Source of the DNA: Paenibacillus dendritiformis
GTDB taxonomy: Bacteria; Bacillota; Bacilli; Paenibacillales; Paenibacillaceae
Assembly: GCF_015845845.1 (NCBI RefSeq)
Contig: NZ_LDIG01000045.1
Coordinates: 45,727 to 109,726 of the forward strand
Direction: 5' to 3'
Length of the DNA stretch: 64,000 nucleotides
Shown here piece by piece: positions 27,475-37,401 of the stretch. Position 1 is the stretch's first letter, and every line of letters begins with the position of its first letter. The notes beneath the pieces were generated by a model. That model was not told the DNA's origin, searched no databases, and saw nothing but the letters and a program-made list of their open reading frames with translations. A program made the translations under genes and the position numbers.

Positions 27475-29256
27475 ATGCTTCGGAGAAAATTAGCTGCTTA
27501 CATGATGTTGTTCACTCTGGCATTCGGCTTGCTGCCCTGGATCGGGAAGATGCCCGCGGCGCAGGCTGCCCAGGCGGCCTCGAAGATCGATGCCATGCTT
27601 GTCATCGATGTGAGCAATTCGATGGATACGAGCGATAAAGACAAGATCGGCAACGAAGCGATGAAGATGTTCGTCGATATGCTGTCTTCCTCGGGAGACA
27701 AAGTCGGCATCGTCGCGTATACCGATAGAATCGAACGCGAGAAAGCGCTGCTGGAGATCCGGTCCCAGGCGGACAAAGAGGATCTGAAGCAGTTCATCGA
27801 CCAATTGAACCGCGGGGCCTATACCGACATCGCGGTCGGGGTGAAGGAAGCCGTCAAAGTTTTGCAGCAGGGAGCCGACCCGGCCCATGAGCCGATGATC
27901 GTGCTGCTGGCCGACGGCAACAACTATTTGAACAAGAACGGCGGCCGCACGCAGGAGGAGTCGGATCGGGAGCTGAGCGCGGCGGTCGAAGAAGCGAAGC
28001 AAAAGGGCATCCCGATCTACACGATCGGGCTGAACGCCGACGGTCAGCTCAACAAGGAAGCGCTGGCCGAATTGTCGAAGCAGACGAACGGCAAATCGTT
28101 CGTCACCTCGTCCGCGGACGATCTGCCGCAAATTTTGAGCGAAATATTCGCCAGCCATCAGAAGCTGAAAATCGTTCCGGTCCAGTCGATTACCGGGAAC
28201 GGGAGCTATCAGGACGTCACGGTGAACGTGCCGAACGCGAACGTGATGGAGGCCAATATTTCCATCATGTCCTCGAAGCCGGTCGAATTGAAGCTGCACG
28301 ATCCGTCCGGCAAGGAGGTCGCGATACCTTCGGATGACGTCCAGTTGTCCCGTTCGAAGAGCTATTCGCTCCTGAAGCTGATCCAACCGGGACAAGGCGA
28401 CTGGAAGCTGCAGGTCAAGGGGGCGGACAAGGACAAAATCGATATTAACCTCGTCTTCAACTACGATCTGGAGCTGACGATGGACCCGATTCCGGCGAAA
28501 ACGTATAAAAAAGGCGATAAAATCAAAATCGCCGCCTATTTGACCAGCAATGGCCAGCCGCTGCAGAACGATGCGCTGTACCGGAACATGAGCGCCGTGC
28601 TGAATGTCAAGGACCTCGATACCGGCGATACGGCCGATCTGCCCCTCGCTCTGGCGGGCGACCGCTTCGAAGGGGAATTCGAGGTACAGGACCAGCATGA
28701 TTACGAGATCAAAGTTAGAGCCGAGGAGAAGAGCTTCTACCGGGAGACGGAGCCGGTCAAGGTAAGCGCCAAGCCGGCGGGCGCCGGAGAATCCGGTCAA
28801 GCGGGGGCAGGCGAAGGAGAGGCGGACAAGCCGTTCCCGATGTGGATCGTGTACGCGGCCATCGGGCTGATTGTCGTCGCTCTGGCCGCCGGATTCGTGC
28901 TTGCGGCATGGAAGAAGGCGAACCGCGGCTTCGTCGGGCAGATGGTTATCGAGATCCGCGACGAGAATACGGGCGAGAAGACCTACCCGCAATATAAAAA
29001 GCTGACTGCCTTCAAGGGCAAATTTACGCTCCACCAGCTGCTCCAGCTCGCGCCCGAGTTCAAGGAGACCGAGAAGATGGTCTTTATGCCGGGCAAGAAC
29101 GACCGCATCCTGCTCAAGAACGGCTCGGCCGGAACGGTGGAGAAATCGGGCCGCGCCGTCGATGCGAGCCGAGGGCTGGAGCTGAAGAGCGGCGACCGGA
29201 TTACGGTGCCGCTGCAGCAGGTTGATAAAACGGTCTGGATTGAATACATTGTATAG
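27475..29256 (+). CDS. Exported von Willebrand factor A protein with membrane anchor
   Basis: The first gene of a seven-gene operon, 593 residues. A signal peptide ends near AQAAQAA (about residue 35). A vWA domain with a complete metal-ion site follows: D45-x-S47-x-S49 in VIDVSNSMD, Thr in GAYTDIAVG, and Asp in VLLADG. Then come beta-sandwich repeats, a Gly/Ala/Glu linker (AGAGESGQAGAGEGEAD), a membrane helix at about 455-479, and a cytoplasmic tail of about 110 residues (GFVGQMVIEIRDENTG...). The vWA domain should bind a protein outside the membrane while the tail faces the tubulin-like proteins; this topology is inferred. AAAGGAG precedes the ATG. Confidence 0.88.
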   Translation: MLRRKLAAYMMLFTLAFGLLPWIGKMPAAQAAQAASKIDAMLVIDVSNSMDTSDKDKIGNEAMKMFVDMLSSSGDKVGIVAYTDRIEREKALLEIRSQADKEDLKQFIDQLNRGAYTDIAVGVKEAVKVLQQGADPAHEPMIVLLADGNNYLNKNGGRTQEESDRELSAAVEEAKQKGIPIYTIGLNADGQLNKEALAELSKQTNGKSFVTSSADDLPQILSEIFASHQKLKIVPVQSITGNGSYQDVTVNVPNANVMEANISIMSSKPVELKLHDPSGKEVAIPSDDVQLSRSKSYSLLKLIQPGQGDWKLQVKGADKDKIDINLVFNYDLELTMDPIPAKTYKKGDKIKIAAYLTSNGQPLQNDALYRNMSAVLNVKDLDTGDTADLPLALAGDRFEGEFEVQDQHDYEIKVRAEEKSFYRETEPVKVSAKPAGAGESGQAGAGEGEADKPFPMWIVYAAIGLIVVALAAGFVLAAWKKANRGFVGQMVIEIRDENTGEKTYPQYKKLTAFKGKFTLHQLLQLAPEFKETEKMVFMPGKNDRILLKNGSAGTVEKSGRAVDASRGLELKSGDRITVPLQQVDKTVWIEYIV

Positions 29257-29311
29257 ACTCGTTCCGCACGCCCGTTTTTGAACTCGAACTTATAGGGAGG
29301 AACATCCATTT

Positions 29312-32300
29312 ATGAAACCAATCGTCAGAGAGCATATTCAGCAATTGGACGTATCGCTGGGCGGTGGAATCGTCAGCGATAAGATCCGCGTCGACACGAT
29401 CGACAATCCGATTCTGATTATCGGCTTGGGAGGGACCGGCATCGACGCGCTGCTGCGCTTGAAGTACCAGATCAACCGCCGCTTCAAGCTGCCGGAGGAT
29501 CCGATCTCCAAGAAGAAGCGCGAGAAGCCGGACAATGTGGAGTTCCTGGCCTTCGAGACGAACGAACAGGATCGCAACAAAAAATACCGCGGCATCGGGC
29601 TCGATCCGCTCAATGAATTCGTGCTGCTGTCGAACGCCGAGATCGGCGGGCTGCTGCAGAACCGCAGCATCCTGGAGCCGTACATTACGGAGTGGCTGTC
29701 CCCCGAGCTGAGCATCACCGACGGGATGAACGGCGCCGCCGGCGTGCGCCAGGCGGGACGCCTGCTGCTGTTCACCAAGATCAATCAGGTCGTGCAGGCG
29801 ATTGACAAGAAGATTAAGACGCTGTCCGTCGGCACGAACAAGAAGCTGATGGTGTTTCTGCTGTCCGGCTTGTCCGGCGGAACCGGAAGCGGCTGCTTCC
29901 TGGACATCGCCTACATCGTGCGGGGCATTATCGAACGGGATTACGGCTCGGCGGGCATCGACCGCGTCAATACGCTCGGCTATCTGTTCACGCCGGACGT
30001 GAACCTGTCGAACAAGAGCCTGAGCGAGCATACGCGCGAGTATATCAAGAAGAACGGCTATGCCGCGCTCAAGGAGCTCGATTACTGGATGAACGTCGAC
30101 AGCCGCGGCGAGCGCTTCCGGCAGAAGTACGGCAATATTTTGACGGTCAATTCCCCGCTGCCGCCGTTCAACCTGTGCCATCTGATCTCGGCGACGAACA
30201 CGGAAGGGAAGCTGCTGGAGAACGCCTACGACTACTGCATGAACGTGACGGCGGAGAACATTACGAACTTCATGGCGAGCGAGGAGAAGCAGTCCGGCGA
30301 GGAGTTCGCGATTCATGATTACATCAGCAACATCCGCACGAATATCGCTCAGATGAACCGGGCGTATCCGGCCAATTACGAATACAACATCATCGGCGCG
30401 TCGTCGGCCGTCCTGCCGATCGAAGAGATGACGACCTATCTCGGATACCGCCTGTTCCAGAAGATGGAGAAGATGTTCCAGAAGGCGCCGAGCCAGGAGG
30501 AGGTCGAGAAGTTCGCCCGCAAGCTGGGCGTCGATCTCGACACGATGGTGAAGACGTTCGAATCGCGCGTGCCCGAGCCGCTGCCGGGCTACGAGAACAG
30601 CGAGCGCCTGAGCTACAACAATGTCATCAAAATGCAAGTCGTCAATATGGATACGGAGCTGGAACAGACATTCCTGGCGCGGGCGCGCGAGGAATACATC
30701 AAGGCGAAGAAGCAGCTTCCCGGCGAGATCGTCGGCAGCTTCACCGATCAGATTCGGCGGATGTTCCTTCATCCGGAGCAGGGGCCATTCTATGTGTCCC
30801 GTCTTATCTACACGGAAAAGGGCTTCTGCCTGCTGAAAATGCTGCTCTCCTACATCGAGACGCTGCGCGAGAACCTGCATCATATTCCGCGCGACATCGA
30901 AGCGGCGCAGGAGCAGGCGAACGAGCGTCTCGGCGAAGCGAAGAGCGCCTTTATTTCCAAGGACAAAAAGAAAAATATGTACATCGAAGCCAAAATCCAT
31001 GAATATTGGCTGCATGCCGATGTGGAGCGCACCGAGCAGATGATCGAGTTCTATGAGGATCTGTATCAGTTGCTGAACCAGGAGAACAACCGCATTTATA
31101 GCGTATTTACGGAAATATTGAACGCGCTCAACTCGATCTTCGAGAAGAACGGCGACATTCTGATCAATGGCGAGGAGCAGGCCGACCACAAAGGGAACCG
31201 GACCTACTACTGGAACATTGTCAGCGTGCCGGACATCTCGAAAGTCATCAGCAACATCATGGATCAGAAGGAAGTCGACGACCTCATCCGCGACTTCTCG
31301 CTGGAGCTGCTGAACCACTCGAACCAGTGGATCAAGGAGCAGGAGCTCGATATCGTCAGCTCGATCTCGGATTTCCTGTCGGACAAGTTCGGCGATCTGA
31401 TTACGCAATCGATGGAGGAATTCCTCGTCATGAAGTTCGGTAACGACGAGTCGATCGACAAGTTCGTCGAGCGGCAGATCGCGAGCAAGCTGGACGACGA
31501 GGCGGTTCCGGTGTTCCATTTGAGCAACAGCTCGGGCAATTTGCATTTTCCGCGCTGGGGCTTCGTCTCCGTGCCCGTCAAGGCGCCGAGCATTCTCAAA
31601 GGGATCCGCAATTATCAGAACAATGCGGTCGGCAAGTCGAACTTCACCGTCAAGGAGAGCGAGGTGAAGAACCGCATCTTCTGGCTGAATACGCATAACG
31701 GGGTGCCGCTCTTCGTCTATACGCCGCTCAAAGTATACGAGGAGAGCTACGAGCGCACGATTCTCGACAAGGAGGGCATCGGACGCCATCTCGTGCAGAC
31801 CGACAAGGCGAACTGGACTTATCTTCCTTCCCCGATTCCGGAGCAAGCGTGGGGAGATACCTACCGGAACGAACGGGTGCAGAACTATAACGCCCGCGTC
31901 CGCGCCGAGTTCGAGCGGGGCGCGCGGTTCAAGACCGTCATCGAGAAGGGGATGGACGAGAATACGAGCAACCGCTATGCGGTCGTCTTCACGAAGCCGT
32001 TCAACCTTGACGACATGCTGAAAGGCTACGATCTGCAGCTCCAGGCCGCGAAGCCGAATCTCGGGGAAGTGAAGCGAGCTTACCTGGATCTGAAGCGGCT
32101 GCTGGAAGAAGGTTTGGAGCCGGTGGAGACCAAAGATATTTTCGGCAGCATCAACGAGGGGCTGGCGAAGGAGAATCTGATCCGTTCGCCGGAGCTGATC
32201 GCGCGTCTGCGCGAGGAGTTGGCCAAGTACGAAGCGATCGAGGCGAAGGTGGCGGAGCTCGAACAGATCCTCAATCAGCATCAGGATGAGGAGAAGTGGC

Positions 32301-32701
32301 AGGATCAATTCATCGAAGCGCTGTACACCGGAACGATCTGCAAAAAAGGCGCGCTTTACGTCTATGACCGGGATGAGGAAGAGGAAGCGTGGGAGCCGTT
32401 CGCCAATCTGATGAAGAGCCGGGATTATGTCGAATACGAGGTATACGAGCATTTCCGCGGCCTGGATGAGAAGCACCGAGGCACGCTGCTGCGCAAATCG
32501 GCCCGCCGCGCCGCCGAGATGACGGCGACCGAGGATGTCGCTCCGCTCCTGGCGAAGCTGGATGAGCTGTATGCCGCGTTCCTGGATGCGCGCGAGCGGC
32601 TGGAATACGAGAAAATCGAGCTGGCGAACGGCGAGGATGCGTACCAGTTCTACAAGCAGTTGACGACCAAGCTGAACGCCATTCGGAGAAAGTTGAAATA
32701 A
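29312..32701 (+). CDS. Tubulin-like GTPase-type protein
   Basis: A large cytoplasmic protein (1129 residues) of the bacterial tubulin-like family (Pfam Tubulin_2 type). The N-terminal nucleotide-binding loop reads IIGLGGTGIDALLRLK at about 36-51, and the tubulin signature is present as SGLSGGTGSGCF at about 185-196. The usual tubulin/FtsZ core is followed by about 700 residues of mainly helical, charged sequence, so it is far longer than FtsZ. A second gene of the same layout follows one base later. GGGAGG precedes the ATG. Relatives often sit beside vWA genes. Filament formation and GTP hydrolysis are inferred from the motifs and have not been shown. Confidence 0.88.
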   Translation: MKPIVREHIQQLDVSLGGGIVSDKIRVDTIDNPILIIGLGGTGIDALLRLKYQINRRFKLPEDPISKKKREKPDNVEFLAFETNEQDRNKKYRGIGLDPLNEFVLLSNAEIGGLLQNRSILEPYITEWLSPELSITDGMNGAAGVRQAGRLLLFTKINQVVQAIDKKIKTLSVGTNKKLMVFLLSGLSGGTGSGCFLDIAYIVRGIIERDYGSAGIDRVNTLGYLFTPDVNLSNKSLSEHTREYIKKNGYAALKELDYWMNVDSRGERFRQKYGNILTVNSPLPPFNLCHLISATNTEGKLLENAYDYCMNVTAENITNFMASEEKQSGEEFAIHDYISNIRTNIAQMNRAYPANYEYNIIGASSAVLPIEEMTTYLGYRLFQKMEKMFQKAPSQEEVEKFARKLGVDLDTMVKTFESRVPEPLPGYENSERLSYNNVIKMQVVNMDTELEQTFLARAREEYIKAKKQLPGEIVGSFTDQIRRMFLHPEQGPFYVSRLIYTEKGFCLLKMLLSYIETLRENLHHIPRDIEAAQEQANERLGEAKSAFISKDKKKNMYIEAKIHEYWLHADVERTEQMIEFYEDLYQLLNQENNRIYSVFTEILNALNSIFEKNGDILINGEEQADHKGNRTYYWNIVSVPDISKVISNIMDQKEVDDLIRDFSLELLNHSNQWIKEQELDIVSSISDFLSDKFGDLITQSMEEFLVMKFGNDESIDKFVERQIASKLDDEAVPVFHLSNSSGNLHFPRWGFVSVPVKAPSILKGIRNYQNNAVGKSNFTVKESEVKNRIFWLNTHNGVPLFVYTPLKVYEESYERTILDKEGIGRHLVQTDKANWTYLPSPIPEQAWGDTYRNERVQNYNARVRAEFERGARFKTVIEKGMDENTSNRYAVVFTKPFNLDDMLKGYDLQLQAAKPNLGEVKRAYLDLKRLLEEGLEPVETKDIFGSINEGLAKENLIRSPELIARLREELAKYEAIEAKVAELEQILNQHQDEEKWQDQFIEALYTGTICKKGALYVYDRDEEEEAWEPFANLMKSRDYVEYEVYEHFRGLDEKHRGTLLRKSARRAAEMTATEDVAPLLAKLDELYAAFLDARERLEYEKIELANGEDAYQFYKQLTTKLNAIRRKLK

Positions 32702-32702
32702 G

Positions 32703-35141
32703 ATGATGACGCACACCATGGTGGAAAGGTTCGCAACCGAATATGCGCGCGACGAGGAGCGGCTCACCGGCCGGGACGACTACCAGAGCAGCATTCATTA
32801 TCCGACGGTGTTTCTCTTTATCGGCGACAAGGCGGGGGACGCCATCGGGCCGATGATCCGGATCAACGAGCGGAAATGGGATAACAGCGCCGGCGTCATG
32901 TACGTGCACGCGACGGCCCGGATCGAAGGAGCGGAAGCTTCCGGCGCTGACGCGGACGGTTCTGCCGCCCGCGGCGGCGCTTCCGCACGGGATGGCGCGG
33001 AACCCGGCGGCAGAGTCGCCCGGATCGCGCTTCCGCTCGGCGGCAGCGGCGGGAGCGACAGCCGCAAGACGATCCGCCGCGATGCGCACCGCCGGTTCTA
33101 CGAGGAGAAGCGCGGCCTGCTTGAGCTGAACCGCACCTTGCGGAAGGTGAGCGGCGATATTGCGGAGTACGGCCGCCTCTATGCCTCCTTCGATCGGATT
33201 CATCTGGCGGTCATTACGCGGGCCGATGATCCGCTCAATGTGCTGGTGCCGGAAATTACGCTGCTGGCGGAAGCGATTTTCCAGCAGTCGTTCAAGTCGG
33301 TCCAGACGGACTTGTACGCGCTTATCAGCGAGCGGGAGCAGGCGGAAGCCTTCGGTTATGCCAGCTCGGCGGGAGTCGCGTTCCTGCGCGAGCTTGATTA
33401 TATGCAGAGTCCGGACTATTCGTTCTCGGCCCCCCTGCATGTGACGGAAGACGGGATTGCGATCGAGGTGACGCATCCCGCTTCGCCGTTATTCGATCTC
33501 GTCTATGTGCTGACGGATAAAAATGAACGGGGCATGTCGTCCTTCGACGAGGAAGATAATTACGAGATCATTTGCCATATGAACCTGTTGAAAAACCGGA
33601 AGCGGATCGACTCGGCCGGGGCGCATGGAATGGACAACTACAACAACACCTCCCTGCGCAACAATCTGATGACCGAATCCGGCCGAATCGGGTTCGTCTC
33701 GGCGGGATTCTCGAAGGTGAAGCGCCCGAATCACTCGATAGCGCTCGCCGTGCTGTACCATTTCTGCCGGGAGCTGACGGAGCGGATGAAGGGCGGACCC
33801 GAACGGACGGCGGCGGAGAAGCTGGCCTGGTTCGGGCTGGACCCGGAAGCGATCGGGGCCCGGGTCGATCAAGCGGTTCCGGACGAGGAGCGGCTTCACG
33901 ACATGAACGGCATTATGACGCATGGCGTCAGCTTCAGCCAATTGAAGCGCATGACGCTGCGCGAGGCCGAGGATGCGCTGTTCGGCAGCGGATGCATCGC
34001 TTTTTTCCGGGATAATTACGAGCGGGCCGCGGAGAGCGCGATCCGGCAGCTTCCGGACGACGAGCTGCAATATACGGTCCGGCAGCGTCTGGCCGCCCAG
34101 GCGGATACCGGCTTCTATCAGGTGTACGCCTGGACGAACGAGGCGGAGGAAGCGGACAGCGTCTGGCCGCTGCTGCACGGCCGCATCCGCGAGGCGGGAA
34201 GAGCGCTCGAAGCGGCGCGGGCGGAGCTGGAGCGGAAGTACGGCGAGACGGTGGAGGAGCAATCGTTCCAGCGGCTGCCGCTGATGGACAAGCACAATGT
34301 GCGCAGCTTCATCCGCGCCTTCTTCGACACCGTCTACCGCCAGAAGCTGGAGGTGCTGCGGCTGGAGACGGAGCTGAAGCTGTACCGCAAATACGAAGCG
34401 GAGCTGGAGCGGCTGCATGCGATCTGCAAGCAGTACGTGCAGCAGATGGAGTCCTTGGAGCGGACGCTCCGGGAAGCAGCGCTCGCCAGCATCCGCCAGG
34501 CCGATGACTATATCGGCCAAAATATTATGGAATATTACGAACGGGTGACGGCGGACGTCATGCGGGATATCGAGGCGAAGCGGGGGCCGGGCGCCTTCAG
34601 CGAAGAGCGATATATGGGCAGCATTTCCCGCCTGCTGGAGCAGGGCACGGAAGCGCTGGCCTCACGGCTGTGCGAGGTGTGCCGGGCTCATATTTTGACC
34701 GCGGCTCCGTTCAAGCAGACGTTCGAGGAAGAGCTGCTGCAGCGGGCGAACGTGACGATCGACTACAGCAACCGGGAGGTGCTGTCGCGGGACGAGCTGT
34801 TCAAGAAGCTGTACCGCACGCTGGAGGAGCATGCCGGCATTCATATCCGCCTGCTCGATTATACGCATAAGCACCGTTACGAGGAGAAATATTTCTTCGG
34901 CGACGCGACGAGCGAATTTATGCGGTATGCGCTGAACGAGGAGGAGACGTCCCGCATCTACAAGCTCGGCTGCGTGCACGAGAAGCGAAGCAGCGGGGTC
35001 GAGAAGCTGAACATTATGGGCGGCTTCCGCGTCGAGGATCTCATGTATTACCGGAACGGCAAAATGTACTATGAGAGCTATGTGGAGAACGGTTATTCAT
35101 TCCATGGGATCGATCCCGAACGGCTTCCGCCTGTCCGTTAG
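32703..35141 (+). CDS. Divergent tubulin-like paralogue lacking the GTP-binding signature
   Basis: No family assigns itself at once, but the order of segments matches the preceding tubulin-like protein. AGVAFLRELDYMQS corresponds to NGYAALKELDYWMN, SPLFDLVYVLTDKNERG to PPFNLCHLISATNTEG, and EKLNIMGGFRVEDLM to the later TKPFNLDDML region. Where the neighbour has SGLSGGTGSG this one has VITRADDPLNVLV, and its N-terminal loop is IGDKAGDAIG. It therefore looks like an 812-residue paralogue that lost nucleotide binding and could form a heterodimer. Its start is one base after the previous stop; an ATG at 32706 is equally possible. An Ala/Gly/Ser-rich insert lies at about 80-115. Confidence 0.72.
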   Translation: MMTHTMVERFATEYARDEERLTGRDDYQSSIHYPTVFLFIGDKAGDAIGPMIRINERKWDNSAGVMYVHATARIEGAEASGADADGSAARGGASARDGAEPGGRVARIALPLGGSGGSDSRKTIRRDAHRRFYEEKRGLLELNRTLRKVSGDIAEYGRLYASFDRIHLAVITRADDPLNVLVPEITLLAEAIFQQSFKSVQTDLYALISEREQAEAFGYASSAGVAFLRELDYMQSPDYSFSAPLHVTEDGIAIEVTHPASPLFDLVYVLTDKNERGMSSFDEEDNYEIICHMNLLKNRKRIDSAGAHGMDNYNNTSLRNNLMTESGRIGFVSAGFSKVKRPNHSIALAVLYHFCRELTERMKGGPERTAAEKLAWFGLDPEAIGARVDQAVPDEERLHDMNGIMTHGVSFSQLKRMTLREAEDALFGSGCIAFFRDNYERAAESAIRQLPDDELQYTVRQRLAAQADTGFYQVYAWTNEAEEADSVWPLLHGRIREAGRALEAARAELERKYGETVEEQSFQRLPLMDKHNVRSFIRAFFDTVYRQKLEVLRLETELKLYRKYEAELERLHAICKQYVQQMESLERTLREAALASIRQADDYIGQNIMEYYERVTADVMRDIEAKRGPGAFSEERYMGSISRLLEQGTEALASRLCEVCRAHILTAAPFKQTFEEELLQRANVTIDYSNREVLSRDELFKKLYRTLEEHAGIHIRLLDYTHKHRYEEKYFFGDATSEFMRYALNEEETSRIYKLGCVHEKRSSGVEKLNIMGGFRVEDLMYYRNGKMYYESYVENGYSFHGIDPERLPPVR

Positions 35142-35229
35142 ACCGGCAAGACCGTTACGGTTGAATACGCGCCGGGAGAAAGACGGGATCGCGGCCGAGT
35201 GCTACAGGGCTCTGTACGGATTACGGCCG

Positions 35230-35315
35230 TTCCCGGGTCTGCGGCGAGGAAGCGAACGGCGGACGGTGGGCATTCCCGGGCCTGCGGCTTGGAAGCGCAC
35301 GGCGGACATTCCGTA
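35230..35315. repeat. Two 43-bp direct repeats in the operon's internal gap
   Basis: TCCCGGGTCTGCGG...GGAAGCG...ACGGCGGAC at 35231 recurs at 35274 with few changes. The 308-bp gap 35142-35449 between the paralogue and the second vWA gene is very GC-rich and holds no supported gene, terminator or clear promoter. A ribosome site (GAGAGGATG) for the next gene lies at its end. Confidence 0.6.
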
Positions 35316-35449
35316 CGGGCTGCTTGCGGACGGCCTGCGGGAAGCGGCGGGCTTGCCTGCCGGCAGGACAACGGGTGGCCCGCCGCGTCGTTGGCGTCCG
35401 GCCGGACGATGCCGGGGCCGCGTATATTATGTGAGAGGATGCTATATTT

Positions 35450-36730
35450 ATGCAGCGAAAAGTGAATTGGCTCATGGTGCTGTTCAGCCTGATCGGAGGC
35501 GCCGTCGGCTGGGCCGCCGGGGAGTGGCTGCTGGGCCGCCTGTTCGGCGAATGGCCGGACGTCGTGGTGAGCGGGCTTTACTTCGGGGTCGTTGCCCTAT
35601 TCATCGGCCTGGCCTGCCTGACGGCCGAGATGATCTCGCCCCGGCTGAATGGCCCGTCATGGCGGCAGCGGTATGCGGGCACATCCTGGCTGGTGCTCGT
35701 GCCGGCGACGCTCGTCATGCTGTTCATCGCGGGCGTGGCGCTGGAAGCGGTGTACCAGATCGAAGCGGGCGGCGTAAAGACGATTAAAAATATCGTGCTC
35801 GTGATCGACAATTCGGGCAGCATGGAGCAGACGGATCCGAACCAGGATCGGTATGAAGCGGCCAAGCGGATGATCGAAGAGATGGATCGGGACAAGCGGG
35901 TAGCTGTGTTTGTATTTAACGACAGCGTGGACCTGCTTCAGCCTTTCGTGCAATTGAAGGATCAGGCTGTCAAGGATGAGCTGTTCGCCAAGATCGATGC
36001 GCTCCAGCCGACACAGGGCGGTACGGATATCGGCCTGTCTCTATCCGAAGCGATGAAGCATATCAAGGACAACCGGGATGATTCGCGCGGCACGATGGTC
36101 GTCCTGCTGTCGGACGGCTTCAGCGAGGTGAATACGAACGAAGCGCTCGCCGATTATAAGGCGCAGCATATCGCCGTTCACACGATTGGCCTTAGTCTGG
36201 TCGACGCGGAAGGCTCGGGCCTGTTGCGCCGGATCGCGGACGAGACCGGCGGCCAGTACTATGACGTGTCCAAGGCGAACGAGCTGTCGTTCGTCTTCGA
36301 AAAAATATACAGCAGCATCGGCGACCGGACATTGGTGACGGAGCGTTCCGGGCCGCTTCAAGACAGCGGCTATTATATGGCGCTGCATGTCATCGCCCTG
36401 GCGCTTATCGGAACGGCGCTCGGCTTGTCGCTCGGCCTCGTGTTCGACAACCGCTATCTCGCCAAGAGCTTCGCCATCGGCGGCGCGGCGGCGGGGCTGA
36501 TGGCCGGTCTCCTGCTGGAAACCGGCTTGTCCGGGCGTCCGCTTACGGACGGAGCCGTGCGCCTGGGCGCCGATCTGGTGCTGGCGGGCGTCATCGCGCT
36601 GTTCTCGCTGGTCGTGCCTGTGCAGGAGAACCAGCGGCAGCGGGAAGGCCGTCGTCGGAGAGGAACGGCGGACAGCGAAGGCAGCAGCCTGTCCGGACGG
36701 CAGTCCGATCGGAGCAGCCGCGGATTCTAG
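35450..36730 (+). CDS. Polytopic membrane von Willebrand factor A protein
   Basis: 426 residues. Three membrane helices (about 8-28, 40-60, 80-102) precede a vWA domain at about 112-300 with an intact metal site: D120-x-S122-x-S124 in VIDNSGSM, Thr in GGTDIGLS, and Asp in VLLSDGF. Three more hydrophobic stretches follow (MALHVIALALIGTALGLSLGLVF, IGGAAAGLMAGLLLE, LVLAGVIALFSLVVPV). With three helices first, the vWA domain would lie outside if the N-terminus is inside; this is inference. A polar, basic tail (RQREGRRRRGTADSEGSS) ends the protein. It is the second vWA protein of the operon. Confidence 0.88.
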   Translation: MQRKVNWLMVLFSLIGGAVGWAAGEWLLGRLFGEWPDVVVSGLYFGVVALFIGLACLTAEMISPRLNGPSWRQRYAGTSWLVLVPATLVMLFIAGVALEAVYQIEAGGVKTIKNIVLVIDNSGSMEQTDPNQDRYEAAKRMIEEMDRDKRVAVFVFNDSVDLLQPFVQLKDQAVKDELFAKIDALQPTQGGTDIGLSLSEAMKHIKDNRDDSRGTMVVLLSDGFSEVNTNEALADYKAQHIAVHTIGLSLVDAEGSGLLRRIADETGGQYYDVSKANELSFVFEKIYSSIGDRTLVTERSGPLQDSGYYMALHVIALALIGTALGLSLGLVFDNRYLAKSFAIGGAAAGLMAGLLLETGLSGRPLTDGAVRLGADLVLAGVIALFSLVVPVQENQRQREGRRRRGTADSEGSSLSGRQSDRSSRGF

Positions 36731-36749
36731 TGTGGGGAGGCCATGACAG

Positions 36750-37388
36750 ATGCATTATACGGAAGCGGGTCCGGAGACGCCGGTCATCCGCGGATTGACA
36801 CATAGTATTGACGAAGAGCGGTGTACGCTGCGCTGGCTGTGGCCCGATACGATCCAGGCCGTCTATGTGCACAAGGCGGCTGCGGATCGTACGGCGGCCG
36901 AACGCCCGCCGGCCGCGGAGCTGAAGCTGTACACGAGGGACGAGTACAAAGCCAACAACGGTTACCATGACCGGATTGAAGGGATAGGGCGGCTCGTCTA
37001 TACCATCTACGCCTGTCTGCTGGAGGAGGACGGACAGCAGCAGCTCGTCATCCAGCCGGATGGCGGGAACCGGATCGCGCTGAGCACCGGCCGGGCGAGA
37101 ATCTATTACTCGATCCGCTATAAAGGCGGCTGGTTCAAAAAATTCAAAACGGCGCAAATCCAAGTGACGGCAGAGGTGCCGCTGCCTGCGGATGTGCTGT
37201 GCTATGTGAAGAAGCATGGCGGCTATCCCGCCGGCAAGGACGACGGAACGGTCTATCCGTTCGTCGAGCCGTTCGCCCCGGGCCGGAACATGCTGCCGGA
37301 GATCGAGATCGGGAAGGACGATTATATTCGGCTCTTCTTCACCGACGGCCGCCAATTCGGCCAGCTGTATGAGTTGATACCGGAATGA
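36750..37388 (+). CDS. Beta-rich protein of unknown function
   Basis: Not recognised. A 212-residue soluble protein with an alternating hydrophobic pattern suggesting one or two beta-sandwich (fibronectin-III-like) domains: CTLRWLWPDTIQAVYVHK, RLVYTIYACLLEEDGQQQLV, RARIYYSIRYKGGWFKKFKT. No membrane helix, signal peptide or catalytic motif was seen. GGGGAGG lies 10 bases before the ATG at 36750; an earlier ATG at 36743 is in another frame and leads nowhere. It lies 20 bp after the vWA gene and 14 bp before the GTPase gene, so it probably works with them. Confidence 0.75.
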   Translation: MHYTEAGPETPVIRGLTHSIDEERCTLRWLWPDTIQAVYVHKAAADRTAAERPPAAELKLYTRDEYKANNGYHDRIEGIGRLVYTIYACLLEEDGQQQLVIQPDGGNRIALSTGRARIYYSIRYKGGWFKKFKTAQIQVTAEVPLPADVLCYVKKHGGYPAGKDDGTVYPFVEPFAPGRNMLPEIEIGKDDYIRLFFTDGRQFGQLYELIPE

Positions 37389-37401
37389 GGAGGAGAAGAC
37401 A

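Noticed and set aside
29201..32767. A 1188-codon open frame antisense to the tubulin-like gene
   Set aside because: It is a high-GC shadow of the true gene. The plus strand carries clear tubulin motifs, ribosome sites and operon structure; the antisense product has none.
35071..35787. A 238-codon frame across the gap before the second vWA gene
   Set aside because: Arg/Gly-rich composition, and it overlaps the ends of two well-supported genes in another frame.
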